Shown here one piece after another: positions 1-5,937 of a stretch of 7,949 nt of DNA. A program made the translations under genes and the position numbers. The stretch's first letter is position 1; every line of letters begins with the position of its first letter. The notes beneath the pieces were generated by a model. It was given only the letters and a program-made list of their open reading frames with translations, did no database searches and was not told where the DNA came from. This DNA comes from Methanobacteriota archaeon (lineage in GTDB: Archaea > Thermoplasmatota > Poseidoniia > Poseidoniales > Poseidoniaceae): assembly GCA_002726845.1 (NCBI GenBank), contig PBSP01000042.1:1-7949 (forward strand). Reading direction: 5' to 3'.

Positions 1-294
1 AAAGGAATTGCTTCCATAACACAAGGTAATGAATTGAGTGACATCATTATGATTGAGGATTTGTGGCCGCAATTGTCAACTTTTGAAGAGGTGCTTGCTG
101 CTACATTCGAAGCAGATCTTGAGGCCGAAGAGGCTCGAGAAGATTCCAGAACAGGATCAGTTATTCACGCTGAACGACTTCAGCAGCGTGCAGATAAAGC
201 TCGCCTTGCCGAGGAAAAGGCACTTCAAACGAGAAGGGAAGAACAACAGATGGAAGCATCAGAAATGCACGAGCATGAATGGTTGGTAGAGTAG
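1..294 (+). CDS. scpA: Probable ScpA (segregation and condensation protein A), C-terminal part, 5' end outside window
   Basis: The frame is open from the first base, so this is the last 97 residues of a longer protein; the internal TTG at 34 and ATG at 49 need not be starts. The first ~20 residues, with a Q-x-x-x-L-S-D-I-I pattern, resemble the end of the ScpA C-terminal winged helix, which in known ScpA proteins closes with a Q...F-x-D-I pattern. That domain contacts the SMC ATPase head, while ScpA also binds ScpB. Residues ~25-97 form an extension rich in Glu, Arg, Gln and Ala, probably a long helix or coiled coil, longer than the usual ScpA tail. The strongest support is the neighbour: scpB begins 8 bases after the TAG stop. 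What is seen is the charged helical tail and the linkage; the ScpA name is inferred. Confidence 0.66.
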   Translation, partial: KGIASITQGNELSDIIMIEDLWPQLSTFEEVLAATFEADLEAEEAREDSRTGSVIHAERLQQRADKARLAEEKALQTRREEQQMEASEMHEHEWLVE

Positions 295-302
295 GTGGGT
301 AC

Positions 303-902
303 ATGTCTGAATTTGCGTTGGAAACACTGCTTGAGGCAACACTCTTTGGTTCCGGCAAATCACTCGCAGCGAAAGAACTCTCAGAGTTACTAGGATATGA
401 GGAAGATGAGATTTCAGAAGCGCTTTTGACGTTGCAAGCCTCGTTAAAACGACGTCGCGGCGGTGCATTACGCATTGTGGAAATAGGCGGAAAATGGGCG
501 ATGGAAGTTCGCCCAGATGTTGCGGATCATCTTCCAAAAGAAACCAAGACGGAGATGCCCAAAAAACTCCTCAAAGCAGCAGCGCTTATCGCTTATCACC
601 AACCGATGCCGCAATCAAGGTTGGTTGAACTTCTCGGTCAGAAAGCCTACGATTATGTTCGCGAATTGTCACAATACGGTATGATCATGCGTCGCAGGGA
701 TGGGAATACAAGGCGATTGACCACAACAAGGCGCTTTTCAGAAGCGTTCGGTTGTCCTCATACAGACTTGAGAAAGGTTCGAAAATGGTTCAGGGAACAG
801 GTTTCTGAAGCAGGATTGTTTGATGGAATGGAAACTAACGCATTGAGAGAGGTTGGTGATGATGGACTGGTACAAGCCACATTACCTCTTGAAGAGGAAT
901 GA
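303..902 (+). CDS. scpB: ScpB, segregation and condensation protein B
   Basis: This protein of 199 residues is the kleisin-binding (kite) subunit of the SMC-ScpA-ScpB condensin, which compacts and helps segregate the chromosome in the cytoplasm. Two winged helices are visible. The first spans about residues 4-75, with the family pattern L-E-A-x-L-F-x-S-G followed by L-x-x-L-L-G. The second spans about 85-150 and contains the diagnostic A-L-I-A-Y-H-Q-P stretch (~94-101), a Y-V-R-E-L recognition-helix region and a T-T-x-x-F-x-E-A-F-G ending, where bacterial ScpB has TT..FLE.FGL. The signature Gly-Arg-Pro wing of bacterial ScpB is replaced by basic residues (R-R-R-D-G-N-T-R-R). ATG 303 is chosen because AGGTG lies five bases upstream, overlapping the scpA stop; the in-frame ATG at 279 would overlap scpA and lacks such a site. 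The TGA stop abuts the convergent HMG-CoA reductase stop. Confidence 0.9.
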   Translation: MSEFALETLLEATLFGSGKSLAAKELSELLGYEEDEISEALLTLQASLKRRRGGALRIVEIGGKWAMEVRPDVADHLPKETKTEMPKKLLKAAALIAYHQPMPQSRLVELLGQKAYDYVRELSQYGMIMRRRDGNTRRLTTTRRFSEAFGCPHTDLRKVRKWFREQVSEAGLFDGMETNALREVGDDGLVQATLPLEEE

Positions 903-2201
903 CTAGTTCTTTCTTAGTTTTTCGAGAATTTCAGCAACTCGTGTTTGTGTTTTCGGCCCATCTTCTGAGATCAGTAATTGTGCCACCTTTTCGATTTCGT
1001 TACCTACTGCACCAGCACTGACTGCCATATTCTTGGCGTGGAGCCGCATGTGACCTTTTTGGATTCCACTGGTAGCGAGCGCTCGCAACGCTCCGAGATT
1101 TTGTGCTAAGCCAGCAGCAGCCATCACAGAGGCCAATTCTTGAGCGGAATCAACCCCGAGGATATCGAGGTTTGCTTTTGCAACAGGATGAACTTTCGAT
1201 GCTCCACCAACGATACCTACTGCCATCGGTGTTTCAATTGTCCCAACAAGATTTCCCGCCGAATCTTTCTCCCAATGCGTAATTGAGCCGTATTTTCCTT
1301 GGCTGTAAGTTACGTAAGCATGACATCCGGCTTCGATGGCTCTCCAGTCTTGTCCACAGGCTACTGCTACAGCAGAAATACCGTTCATGACGCCCTTATT
1401 GTGGGTTGCAGCTCGATAAGGATCGGCCATTGCAAAATGGTGAGCCTGTAAAATTCCTTCAATAATCGATAATCCTTCGTTTCTGTCGCCGGAATTACTC
1501 ATTTCTTCGGGCGTAAATGTAGCGGTCACTCGTGCCAATCGTTCCGTTGCTAAATTGGATAGTATTCGTAACAAAGCACGTCCATTTGTAATGTTTTCAA
1601 GTTCTGGGGACAGTAATTCCGCCATGGTATTGACTGCATTCGCTCCCATCGCATCTCTGCAATCAACATGGATGTGAACCACAAGCATAGGGCCTGAGAG
1701 AGTTTGTATCCATCGAGTGGATATTTCCTTACAACCCCCTCCTAAACGAATCATTGTCGATGGTAGACTGTTCGCCAATTCCATCAATTGTTCTTTGTTC
1801 TGCTCTATTTCGGCCACTGCTTTTTCATGATCTTTGACATCAAGGAGTTGAATTTGAGCAATCATCATTGGTTGATCGTTGTTTGAGGTAAACCCTCCTG
1901 TTGCATGACAACGTTTTGCCATGTTGGATGCAGCAGCAACCACGCTTGATTCTTCAAGGCAAAATGGGACGACATAATGCTTGTTGTCGATAATGAAGTT
2001 GGTTGCTATTCCCACAGGCAGTGACATCGTTCCAATGACGTTCTCAATCATTCGGTCTGCAGAGGAATCGTCCAATTCACCATTTTGAGCAAGAGCGGCA
2101 ATCTGGTCTTCACTGAGATTTGCAAGCTCTGCTATCCTTTGCCTTCGTTGCTCAACGCTGAGTTTGTAAAAGCCTTTGAGGCGGCTGTTGTCGACAGGCA
2201 T
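903..2201 (-). CDS. hmgA: 3-hydroxy-3-methylglutaryl-CoA reductase, class II (bacterial type)
   Basis: This enzyme reduces HMG-CoA to mevalonate, the precursor of archaeal isoprenoid lipids. The 432-residue soluble protein has no membrane segment and matches the class II length (Pseudomonas mevalonii, ~428). Recognisable elements are E-N-V-I-G (53-57), E-E-S-S-V-V-A-A-A-S (83-92, catalytic Glu at 83), L-G-G-G-C (153-157), the dinucleotide-binding D-A-M-G-A-N (183-188), H-N-K-G (267-270, catalytic Lys269), G-Q-D-W (283-286, catalytic Asp285) and G-H-M-R-L-H (383-388, catalytic His388). ATG 2201 is chosen because GAGGAG sits five bases upstream; an in-frame ATG at 2246 would add 15 residues but has no such site. 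Class II enzymes in Archaeoglobus and Thermoplasmata are regarded as ancient acquisitions from bacteria. The gene is convergent with scpB, and divergent from the ATPase operon across a repeat-rich promoter region. Confidence 0.96.
   Translation of the reverse strand: MPVDNSRLKGFYKLSVEQRRQRIAELANLSEDQIAALAQNGELDDSSADRMIENVIGTMSLPVGIATNFIIDNKHYVVPFCLEESSVVAAASNMAKRCHATGGFTSNNDQPMMIAQIQLLDVKDHEKAVAEIEQNKEQLMELANSLPSTMIRLGGGCKEISTRWIQTLSGPMLVVHIHVDCRDAMGANAVNTMAELLSPELENITNGRALLRILSNLATERLARVTATFTPEEMSNSGDRNEGLSIIEGILQAHHFAMADPYRAATHNKGVMNGISAVAVACGQDWRAIEAGCHAYVTYSQGKYGSITHWEKDSAGNLVGTIETPMAVGIVGGASKVHPVAKANLDILGVDSAQELASVMAAAGLAQNLGALRALATSGIQKGHMRLHAKNMAVSAGAVGNEIEKVAQLLISEDGPKTQTRVAEILEKLRKN
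905..922 (+). terminator. Candidate T-rich terminator for the scpAB transcript
   Basis: Immediately after the scpB stop the plus strand is T-rich, with clusters of two, three and five T (915-919). Archaeal RNA polymerase can stop at oligo-T tracts without a hairpin. The same bases encode the Lys/Leu-rich C-terminus of the opposite HMG-CoA reductase gene, so the tract may only reflect lysine codons. Confidence 0.33.
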
Positions 2202-2206
2202 GCGGT

Positions 2207-2212
2207 CTCCTC
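2207..2212 (-). promoter_or_regulatory. Ribosome binding site of HMG-CoA reductase
   Basis: On the minus strand this reads GAGGAG, five bases before ATG 2201. It decides between the starts at 2246 and 2201, and the resulting 432-residue length agrees with the family. Confidence 0.75.
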
Positions 2213-2256
2213 TGGTCCTGCGAAGTGTGCGGGAGGCATGAATCAATCGGAGGGTG

Positions 2257-2315
2257 TTAACGGGATTAACGCTTTAATTAACGCGTTAATTTAGCGTTAC
2301 TGGTGCGTTAATTCA
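2257..2315. promoter_or_regulatory. Operator-like array of TTAACGC / GCGTTAA half-sites
   Basis: The divergent intergenic region contains ATTAACGC at 2265 and 2277, then the reverse complement GCGTTAAT at 2283 and 2305, and a one-base variant GCGTTACT at 2294. A further TTAACG occurs at 2257. The copies at 2277 and 2283 interlock to form a perfect 16-bp palindrome at 2276-2291. Start-to-start spacing is 12 bases on the left and 11, 11 on the right, about one helical turn, so bound proteins would lie on one DNA face. The array lies between the HMG-CoA reductase start and the ATPase operon, where promoters of both must lie. A regulator binding site is inferred; the regulator is unknown. Confidence 0.6.
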
Positions 2316-2330
2316 TAACTTTTCAGCCTT

Positions 2331-4142
2331 ATGGCAATCGGGTTAACGTCTTTTAACAGGTCGTTCAAAGGACCTTTTCCCGTCAAATATCATATACTTG
2401 GTCTTGATTGCTCGGGCATGCATGGAAACACGACTGATTTTGGTTTTCCTATGATGAGCGAAGATCCGTTTTCATCCAGCCCGCTTGGCAAAGACGAGAT
2501 CGATATGTTGGTGGGAAGGCATGGTTTGTTTGAAGAACTTGAACGAAAGATAACCTTCAAATCGGCAAACCGTGTTTTGCTTGTAGGGGAGTTTGGTTCT
2601 GGAAAAACATCCTTTATGCAATGCTTGGGTGCACGAACAAACCTTCACTTGAGCATTGACAGAATTGCAATCGCAGAGCCAGGCATCGAATTGTTGAAGG
2701 ATATGTTTGCGCAACTTATCGATGGTTCACCTCCGCATGATTACCAAAAACTAAGTCGAGATTTGCATAGAATGATGAACGATACGCGCCAAATGCTTCC
2801 GTTGATTACCGTTGATGCAGACATGGCAGACGTCTCATCTCTAGAAGCCTGTTTGCGTTCCTCTTTGCCATTTTTTGAACGTCTTCCAGCGTTGATCGTT
2901 GTCGCCATTAATCCTCAACAGCAATCGCTCATATCTGAACAGATTTTGCAACGATTTGAAGTGCGGAATATGTCAGAATTGGATATTGATGGGGTAAAGG
3001 CTCTCGTGGAACGGCGTATTGCAAGGGTCACCCAGCAACCCTACAAATTCGAAACCGATGATGCTGAGCGCCTCTTGCAGATGAGTCAAAGTGGCCAACC
3101 AGGTGCGATTATTCGCGTTCTTCGCAACGTCGTTTCTGGCCGCCAAGCCGCAGTTGACAACACGCAGAAGCACGTCGAATCAAATCCTGTGGAAACCGCA
3201 ACGTTGGTTGAAAAGGAACCTCTTGAACCAAAGCATGTTGATGAAATTCCTGCATACGATGAACATCAAGACATTGAGAAACTGGAGGCTGAGGAAAACA
3301 ACCCTGAATCATGGGAAGTGTCTCCGGGAATGACACAAACTTCGGGTTTTGATTTGGATTTTCAGGTACTCGATGAACCGGTTGAAGAGCCTGAAACGCT
3401 GACTGACGAAGGTTTAGGCGAGGTTGTTGAGGATTCCTTCGGAGATTCGTATCTTACAGAGGACAGTCTTCCGTTCACTGGTGTTTTCGGTGGTTTGAGG
3501 AATCGTCGAAAAATCATCAACAATGAACTGGAAGAAACCCCAGAAGGCCAGTTTAAAGAAACAGAAAAAGGCACAGCGTTTTGGAGTGCTGAGGATTCAA
3601 TTTCTATCGATGAAACGATACAACCAGTTGACGAGATTGATGAACAAATGGATGTTGAAGGCATGAAATCAAATATTTACCACAACACAACTGAGAGGTC
3701 AGAGGGAGTGCGAGCGCAAGACGAGCAGTTGTTTGATACATCAGCAATCGAAACATTTACGCGATTGTTGGCCCAAGTATTGGAACCTAACCACCGGTTT
3801 GGAGAGGGTGATGATACTTTGGTTGAACGTCTTCGAAATCTTTCGAGACCAAAACTGGCTGATAAAGAAGAACATGTCCTGAATGTGGCGGTTCTGAGTT
3901 CCCTAACCAACTCGGAATCGATCGTTGTTGCTGAAGCGAAAGGACGTAACATATCACCTTCTGATTCAACGCTTCTTCATCGCTTATCGATTAAACGAGC
4001 TCGTTTGTCCCAAATCTGCAACCGTTTGCACAAAGCAGGTATTTTGCATGCAAGAACGGTCGGACGTTCCCGTATGTTTGGATTGACAAGAAGTGCCCTT
4101 GCCCAATTGATTGCATGGGGTCTTATTGGAGGTGATGAGTGA
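2331..4142 (+). CDS. Orc1/Cdc6-like AAA+ ATPase with acidic linker and C-terminal winged helix
   Basis: The protein has three parts (numbered from ATG 2331). Residues ~58-270 are an AAA+ module: an L-V-G-R-x-x-L box (60-66), Walker A G-E-F-G-S-G-K-T (86-93), a Walker B-like L-I-T-V-D-A-D (158-164), sensor-1-like V-V-A-I-N-P (190-195), a Q-R-F segment (207-209) and a lid with G-Q-P-G-A-I-I-R (256-263), sensor-2-like. The vGR box and lid resemble Orc1/Cdc6 and related STAND-type ATPases. Residues ~283-470 are a low-complexity Asp/Glu-rich linker with one basic patch (390-394). Residues ~500-595 look like a winged helix ending in a R-S-R-M-F-G-L-T wing. The start is uncertain: ATG 2331 gives 603 residues, but the first 41 look unconserved. 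ATG 2418 lies about 26 bases after a TATA-like box and ATG 2454 begins a more typical N-terminus; neither has a ribosome site. It heads a coupled operon; the substrate is unknown. Confidence 0.8.
   Translation: MAIGLTSFNRSFKGPFPVKYHILGLDCSGMHGNTTDFGFPMMSEDPFSSSPLGKDEIDMLVGRHGLFEELERKITFKSANRVLLVGEFGSGKTSFMQCLGARTNLHLSIDRIAIAEPGIELLKDMFAQLIDGSPPHDYQKLSRDLHRMMNDTRQMLPLITVDADMADVSSLEACLRSSLPFFERLPALIVVAINPQQQSLISEQILQRFEVRNMSELDIDGVKALVERRIARVTQQPYKFETDDAERLLQMSQSGQPGAIIRVLRNVVSGRQAAVDNTQKHVESNPVETATLVEKEPLEPKHVDEIPAYDEHQDIEKLEAEENNPESWEVSPGMTQTSGFDLDFQVLDEPVEEPETLTDEGLGEVVEDSFGDSYLTEDSLPFTGVFGGLRNRRKIINNELEETPEGQFKETEKGTAFWSAEDSISIDETIQPVDEIDEQMDVEGMKSNIYHNTTERSEGVRAQDEQLFDTSAIETFTRLLAQVLEPNHRFGEGDDTLVERLRNLSRPKLADKEEHVLNVAVLSSLTNSESIVVAEAKGRNISPSDSTLLHRLSIKRARLSQICNRLHKAGILHARTVGRSRMFGLTRSALAQLIAWGLIGGDE
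2385..2396 (+). promoter_or_regulatory. Possible TATA box for the ATPase operon
   Basis: The AT-rich AAATATCATATA lies about 24-27 bases before the in-frame ATG at 2418, the spacing expected for a leaderless archaeal transcript starting on that codon. If true, the coding region would begin at 2418 or at 2454, not 2331. Weak evidence on its own. Confidence 0.35.
4128..4136 (+). promoter_or_regulatory. Perfect ribosome binding site of the beta-propeller gene
   Basis: GGAGGTGAT is fully complementary to the usual archaeal 16S rRNA 3' end. It sits five bases before ATG 4142 and inside the last codons of the ATPase gene, indicating translational coupling and choosing ATG 4142 over the GTG at 4139. 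Confidence 0.85.
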
Positions 4143-5194
4143 TGTCGTGGTCGGTGGGATGGTCGTGGCAAGCGCCATCGAGAATAAGCGCTCTCGAATC
4201 TGTGAATGGCCACCTTTGTGTTGCTTATGGTCTTGAATTAACCCTGTTTAACGATGCAAACGAGGTCCAATGGCAACGAAGCATGCCATTCAAAGTGCAT
4301 GCCATATGCAACGCAGACGGCCGTATTGGAATACTCGCTGCCCATGCATTCTATTTGCTCAACACTGTTGATGGTTCAATGGTGCATGAAGGACGTTCCT
4401 CTCCCGGTGGCTTCCTTCACATTTTGAACCGTCCAGGTGGTGGATGGGTTTTGTCAGGTCGAGATGGAAACTTGCACCTTTTCGATGCAAATGGCATCGG
4501 GATTCGACGTATACAAGCTGGCGTTGTTCGCCGCCTTATTGGTTGGCTCGACCGTGAACATCTGCTCTGGCAGGACGAACAAGGAACGGTGTGCTGCGGA
4601 CAAATAGCGCAACAGGACAAACGAAGGGTCGTGGATGCTACGGTCTGGAGTTGGGTTTCACCACTCATCGATGGGCGGATGCTCATGCAATCCGCCGATG
4701 GTCAAATTTGGGATGGTGTTCCACACCCATATGGATGGGATGCTCACGAACGTGTGGAAGTCGAATCGCTTGAACCGCTCATGGCGACACGCGCCGGCGA
4801 CGGTTGGTGGGTCCTCGGAATTGAGGGTCATCTTGATAACATGACTTCTAATTCTCATGAAAGCCGCGTAGGAGAAGGAATGAACCTTGGTGACCTGTTG
4901 ATCAGTCTCGGACCGAATACGATGATAACCTGTCGTAGAGATGGACTCGTTCGACGTTGGGTGGCGCCTCATTTGGCTGAGGAGCAGCGACGTCATAGGC
5001 AGAAAGAAGCAGCTGATGCGAAATTGGCCCGTTCTTGGGATGAACGTCGGCAACTTTTCCAGCGGGCACAGAGTGCTGAAGACGAGGGAAGATTGTCCCG
5101 TGCTGTCGAACTGTACGAAGCATTGGGCCGTCAAGAGGATGTTCAGCGGTTACTGCGACGACAAAAAGGTGGAGATGATGCAGATGAATCCTGA
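4142..5194 (+). CDS. Beta-propeller-like protein with C-terminal helical (TPR-like) tail
   Basis: This 350-residue protein is not assignable to a named family by eye. Residues ~10-275 are a run of short beta-strand repeats typical of a WD40/PQQ-like propeller, e.g. S-G-R-D-G-N-L-H-L-F-D (105-115), S-A-D-G-Q-I-W-D (184-191) and R-R-D-G-L-V-R-R-W (265-273), with many Trp and Gly. Residues ~278-340 switch to a charged helix followed by an A-x-x-A-E-D-E-G-R-L-S-R-A-V-E-L-Y-E motif, like one TPR unit; such tails usually bind partners. No signal peptide or membrane segment is seen, so it is probably cytoplasmic. The ATG overlaps the ATPase TGA by one base, with a perfect ribosome site, so the two proteins are probably made together and may interact. 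The absence of a recognisable catalytic motif favours a scaffold role, which is inference. Confidence 0.8.
   Translation: MSWSVGWSWQAPSRISALESVNGHLCVAYGLELTLFNDANEVQWQRSMPFKVHAICNADGRIGILAAHAFYLLNTVDGSMVHEGRSSPGGFLHILNRPGGGWVLSGRDGNLHLFDANGIGIRRIQAGVVRRLIGWLDREHLLWQDEQGTVCCGQIAQQDKRRVVDATVWSWVSPLIDGRMLMQSADGQIWDGVPHPYGWDAHERVEVESLEPLMATRAGDGWWVLGIEGHLDNMTSNSHESRVGEGMNLGDLLISLGPNTMITCRRDGLVRRWVAPHLAEEQRRHRQKEAADAKLARSWDERRQLFQRAQSAEDEGRLSRAVELYEALGRQEDVQRLLRRQKGGDDADES
5171..5179 (+). promoter_or_regulatory. Ribosome binding site of the DUF357 gene
   Basis: GGAGATGAT matches GGAGGTGAT at eight of nine bases and lies four bases before ATG 5184. It therefore points to 5184, not the tandem ATGs at 5175 and 5178 that lie within it, as the start. 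It is inside the 3' end of the propeller gene. Confidence 0.65.
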
Positions 5195-5477
5195 TGAGAC
5201 ACTCACAGTGGAGCGTGTGAAGCACTACCTTAACATCACGGAAAAAGCTCGATTGAAAGCAACTTCTCTTGCTTCGAATCCTGATGAGGAATCGATGTTG
5301 AATACGTTGCTTTCAATGGCTGATGATTATGCAAACGATGCAGAGTATTTTCTGAGAAAGGGAGATTTAATTCGTGCATTTGGAGCAATCAATTATGCGC
5401 ACGCGTGGATCGATGCAGCCGTCAAACTCCGTCTTCTTGACGGTCATGGAGATGATCAACTGTTCACGCTGCCTTGA
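5184..5477 (+). CDS. DUF357 domain protein
   Basis: This small protein of 97 residues matches the archaeal DUF357 pattern over most of its length: a helix around Y-L-x-I-T-E-K-A, then M-A-D-D-Y-A-N-D-A-x-Y-F-L-x-K-G-D followed by A-F-G-A-I-N-Y-A-H-A-W-I-D-A-A-V-x-L. The family is an all-helical archaeal protein of unknown function. The start overlaps the propeller gene by 11 bases and is set by the site at 5171-5179. The same frame is open upstream to an ATG at 4941, but that stretch lies over the propeller gene and shows no family resemblance. Its 3' end overlaps the convergent regulator by 14 bases. Membership in the AAA+/propeller operon is the main clue to its role; the function is not known. 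Confidence 0.88.
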   Translation: MNPDETLTVERVKHYLNITEKARLKATSLASNPDEESMLNTLLSMADDYANDAEYFLRKGDLIRAFGAINYAHAWIDAAVKLRLLDGHGDDQLFTLP

Positions 5478-5877
5478 ATTCCTTTATGTGATTCGGTTCG
5501 ACTTTGACAACCAAATCGTGTATTGCTTCAACGTCGCTGAGGATTTCTTTTGCTCGTTTTTTTGCTCGATTTATGAAAGGTTGAATGGATTGTTCAAGGT
5601 TCATTCGTAATCTGTAGATGTGAGCAGGCCGACCCCTTGTCGGTTCCGTTTGCGGAGAGTGGTGCACAAGATTCATCTCCCGAAGTTCTGATATTGCCAT
5701 ACTGACGTCGGGCTGCCTTATGTTGCAATGGCATTGAAGATCTTTTGATGTAGCAGATCCTTGAAGGTGCAAACAGATAAGCACGCTTGCAGTGTTCTCA
5801 TTTGTTCCCAACTGAATGAGTTTTTGTTGTAAGGAACGCTCAGCGTTGCCCAATTGATGTCGCAAGTTGAGGTCCAT
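5464..5877 (-). CDS. Winged-helix transcriptional regulator (MarR/TrmB/ArsR-like)
   Basis: This protein of 137 residues has a single winged helix-turn-helix. Helices at about 27-40 and 43-51 are followed by a recognition helix at about 54-68 (Q-P-D-V-S-M-A-I-S-E-L). A wing follows with R-G-R-P-A-H-I-Y-R-L (81-90), and a C-terminal helix at ~93-122 probably serves dimerisation. The fold is clear; the subfamily is not. A Cys-His-Cys motif (49-51) lies just before the recognition helix, with another Cys at 35 and two His at 72-73, which may point to metal or redox sensing. ATG 5877 is preferred over an in-frame TTG at 5898 because a TATA box lies about 28 bases upstream, fitting leaderless translation. 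It has its own promoter and overlaps the DUF357 gene tail to tail; its target genes are unknown. Confidence 0.82.
   Translation of the reverse strand: MDLNLRHQLGNAERSLQQKLIQLGTNENTASVLICLHLQGSATSKDLQCHCNIRQPDVSMAISELREMNLVHHSPQTEPTRGRPAHIYRLRMNLEQSIQPFINRAKKRAKEILSDVEAIHDLVVKVEPNHIKEFKAA
5548..5566 (+). terminator. Candidate oligo-T terminator for the ATPase-propeller-DUF357 operon
   Basis: Seven consecutive T occur at 5557-5563 on the plus strand, about 80 bases after the DUF357 stop, preceded by another T-rich cluster. They lie antisense to the regulator gene, where they encode a Lys-Lys pair within an R-A-K-K-R-A-K stretch. Archaeal termination at oligo-T would fit. Confidence 0.4.
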
Positions 5878-5898
5878 ATAGATTTTATAAAATTGCAA

Positions 5899-5912
5899 AT
5901 ATATAATATAAT
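5899..5912 (-). promoter_or_regulatory. TATA box of the winged-helix regulator
   Basis: The minus strand reads TATATTATAT (5910-5901) in a very AT-rich context, centred about 28 bases before ATG 5877. This is the position of an archaeal TATA box when transcription starts on the first codon. No ribosome site is visible upstream of that ATG, consistent with a leaderless message. The 5878-5990 gap otherwise holds no gene. Confidence 0.55.
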
Positions 5913-5937
5913 CACCGACGTTTAATTGGAAAACGAA

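Noticed and set aside
885..897. Near-perfect inverted repeat CCTCTTGAAGAGG at the end of scpB as a terminator hairpin
   Set aside because: Only one central base, so the real stem would be about four pairs. It encodes L-E-E, and archaeal termination does not rely on such hairpins.
2085..2294. Plus-strand 69-codon frame across the HMG-CoA reductase start and the repeat array
   Set aside because: Mostly antisense to the reductase N-terminus; the N-A-L-I repeats at its end are just the translated TTAACGC array.
3362..3664. Minus-strand reading frame of 100 codons, very Ser-rich
   Set aside because: It is the antisense of the acidic linker of the AAA+ gene; Asp/Glu codons read backwards give Ser/Leu/Phe. 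No ribosome site and no family resemblance.
4658..5134. Minus-strand reading frame of 158 codons inside the propeller gene
   Set aside because: Low-complexity mixed composition with no motif, entirely opposite a well-supported gene with a perfect ribosome site.
4941..5183. N-terminal extension of the DUF357 frame back to ATG 4941
   Set aside because: The extension lies wholly over the propeller gene, has no family similarity, and a good ribosome site points to 5184.
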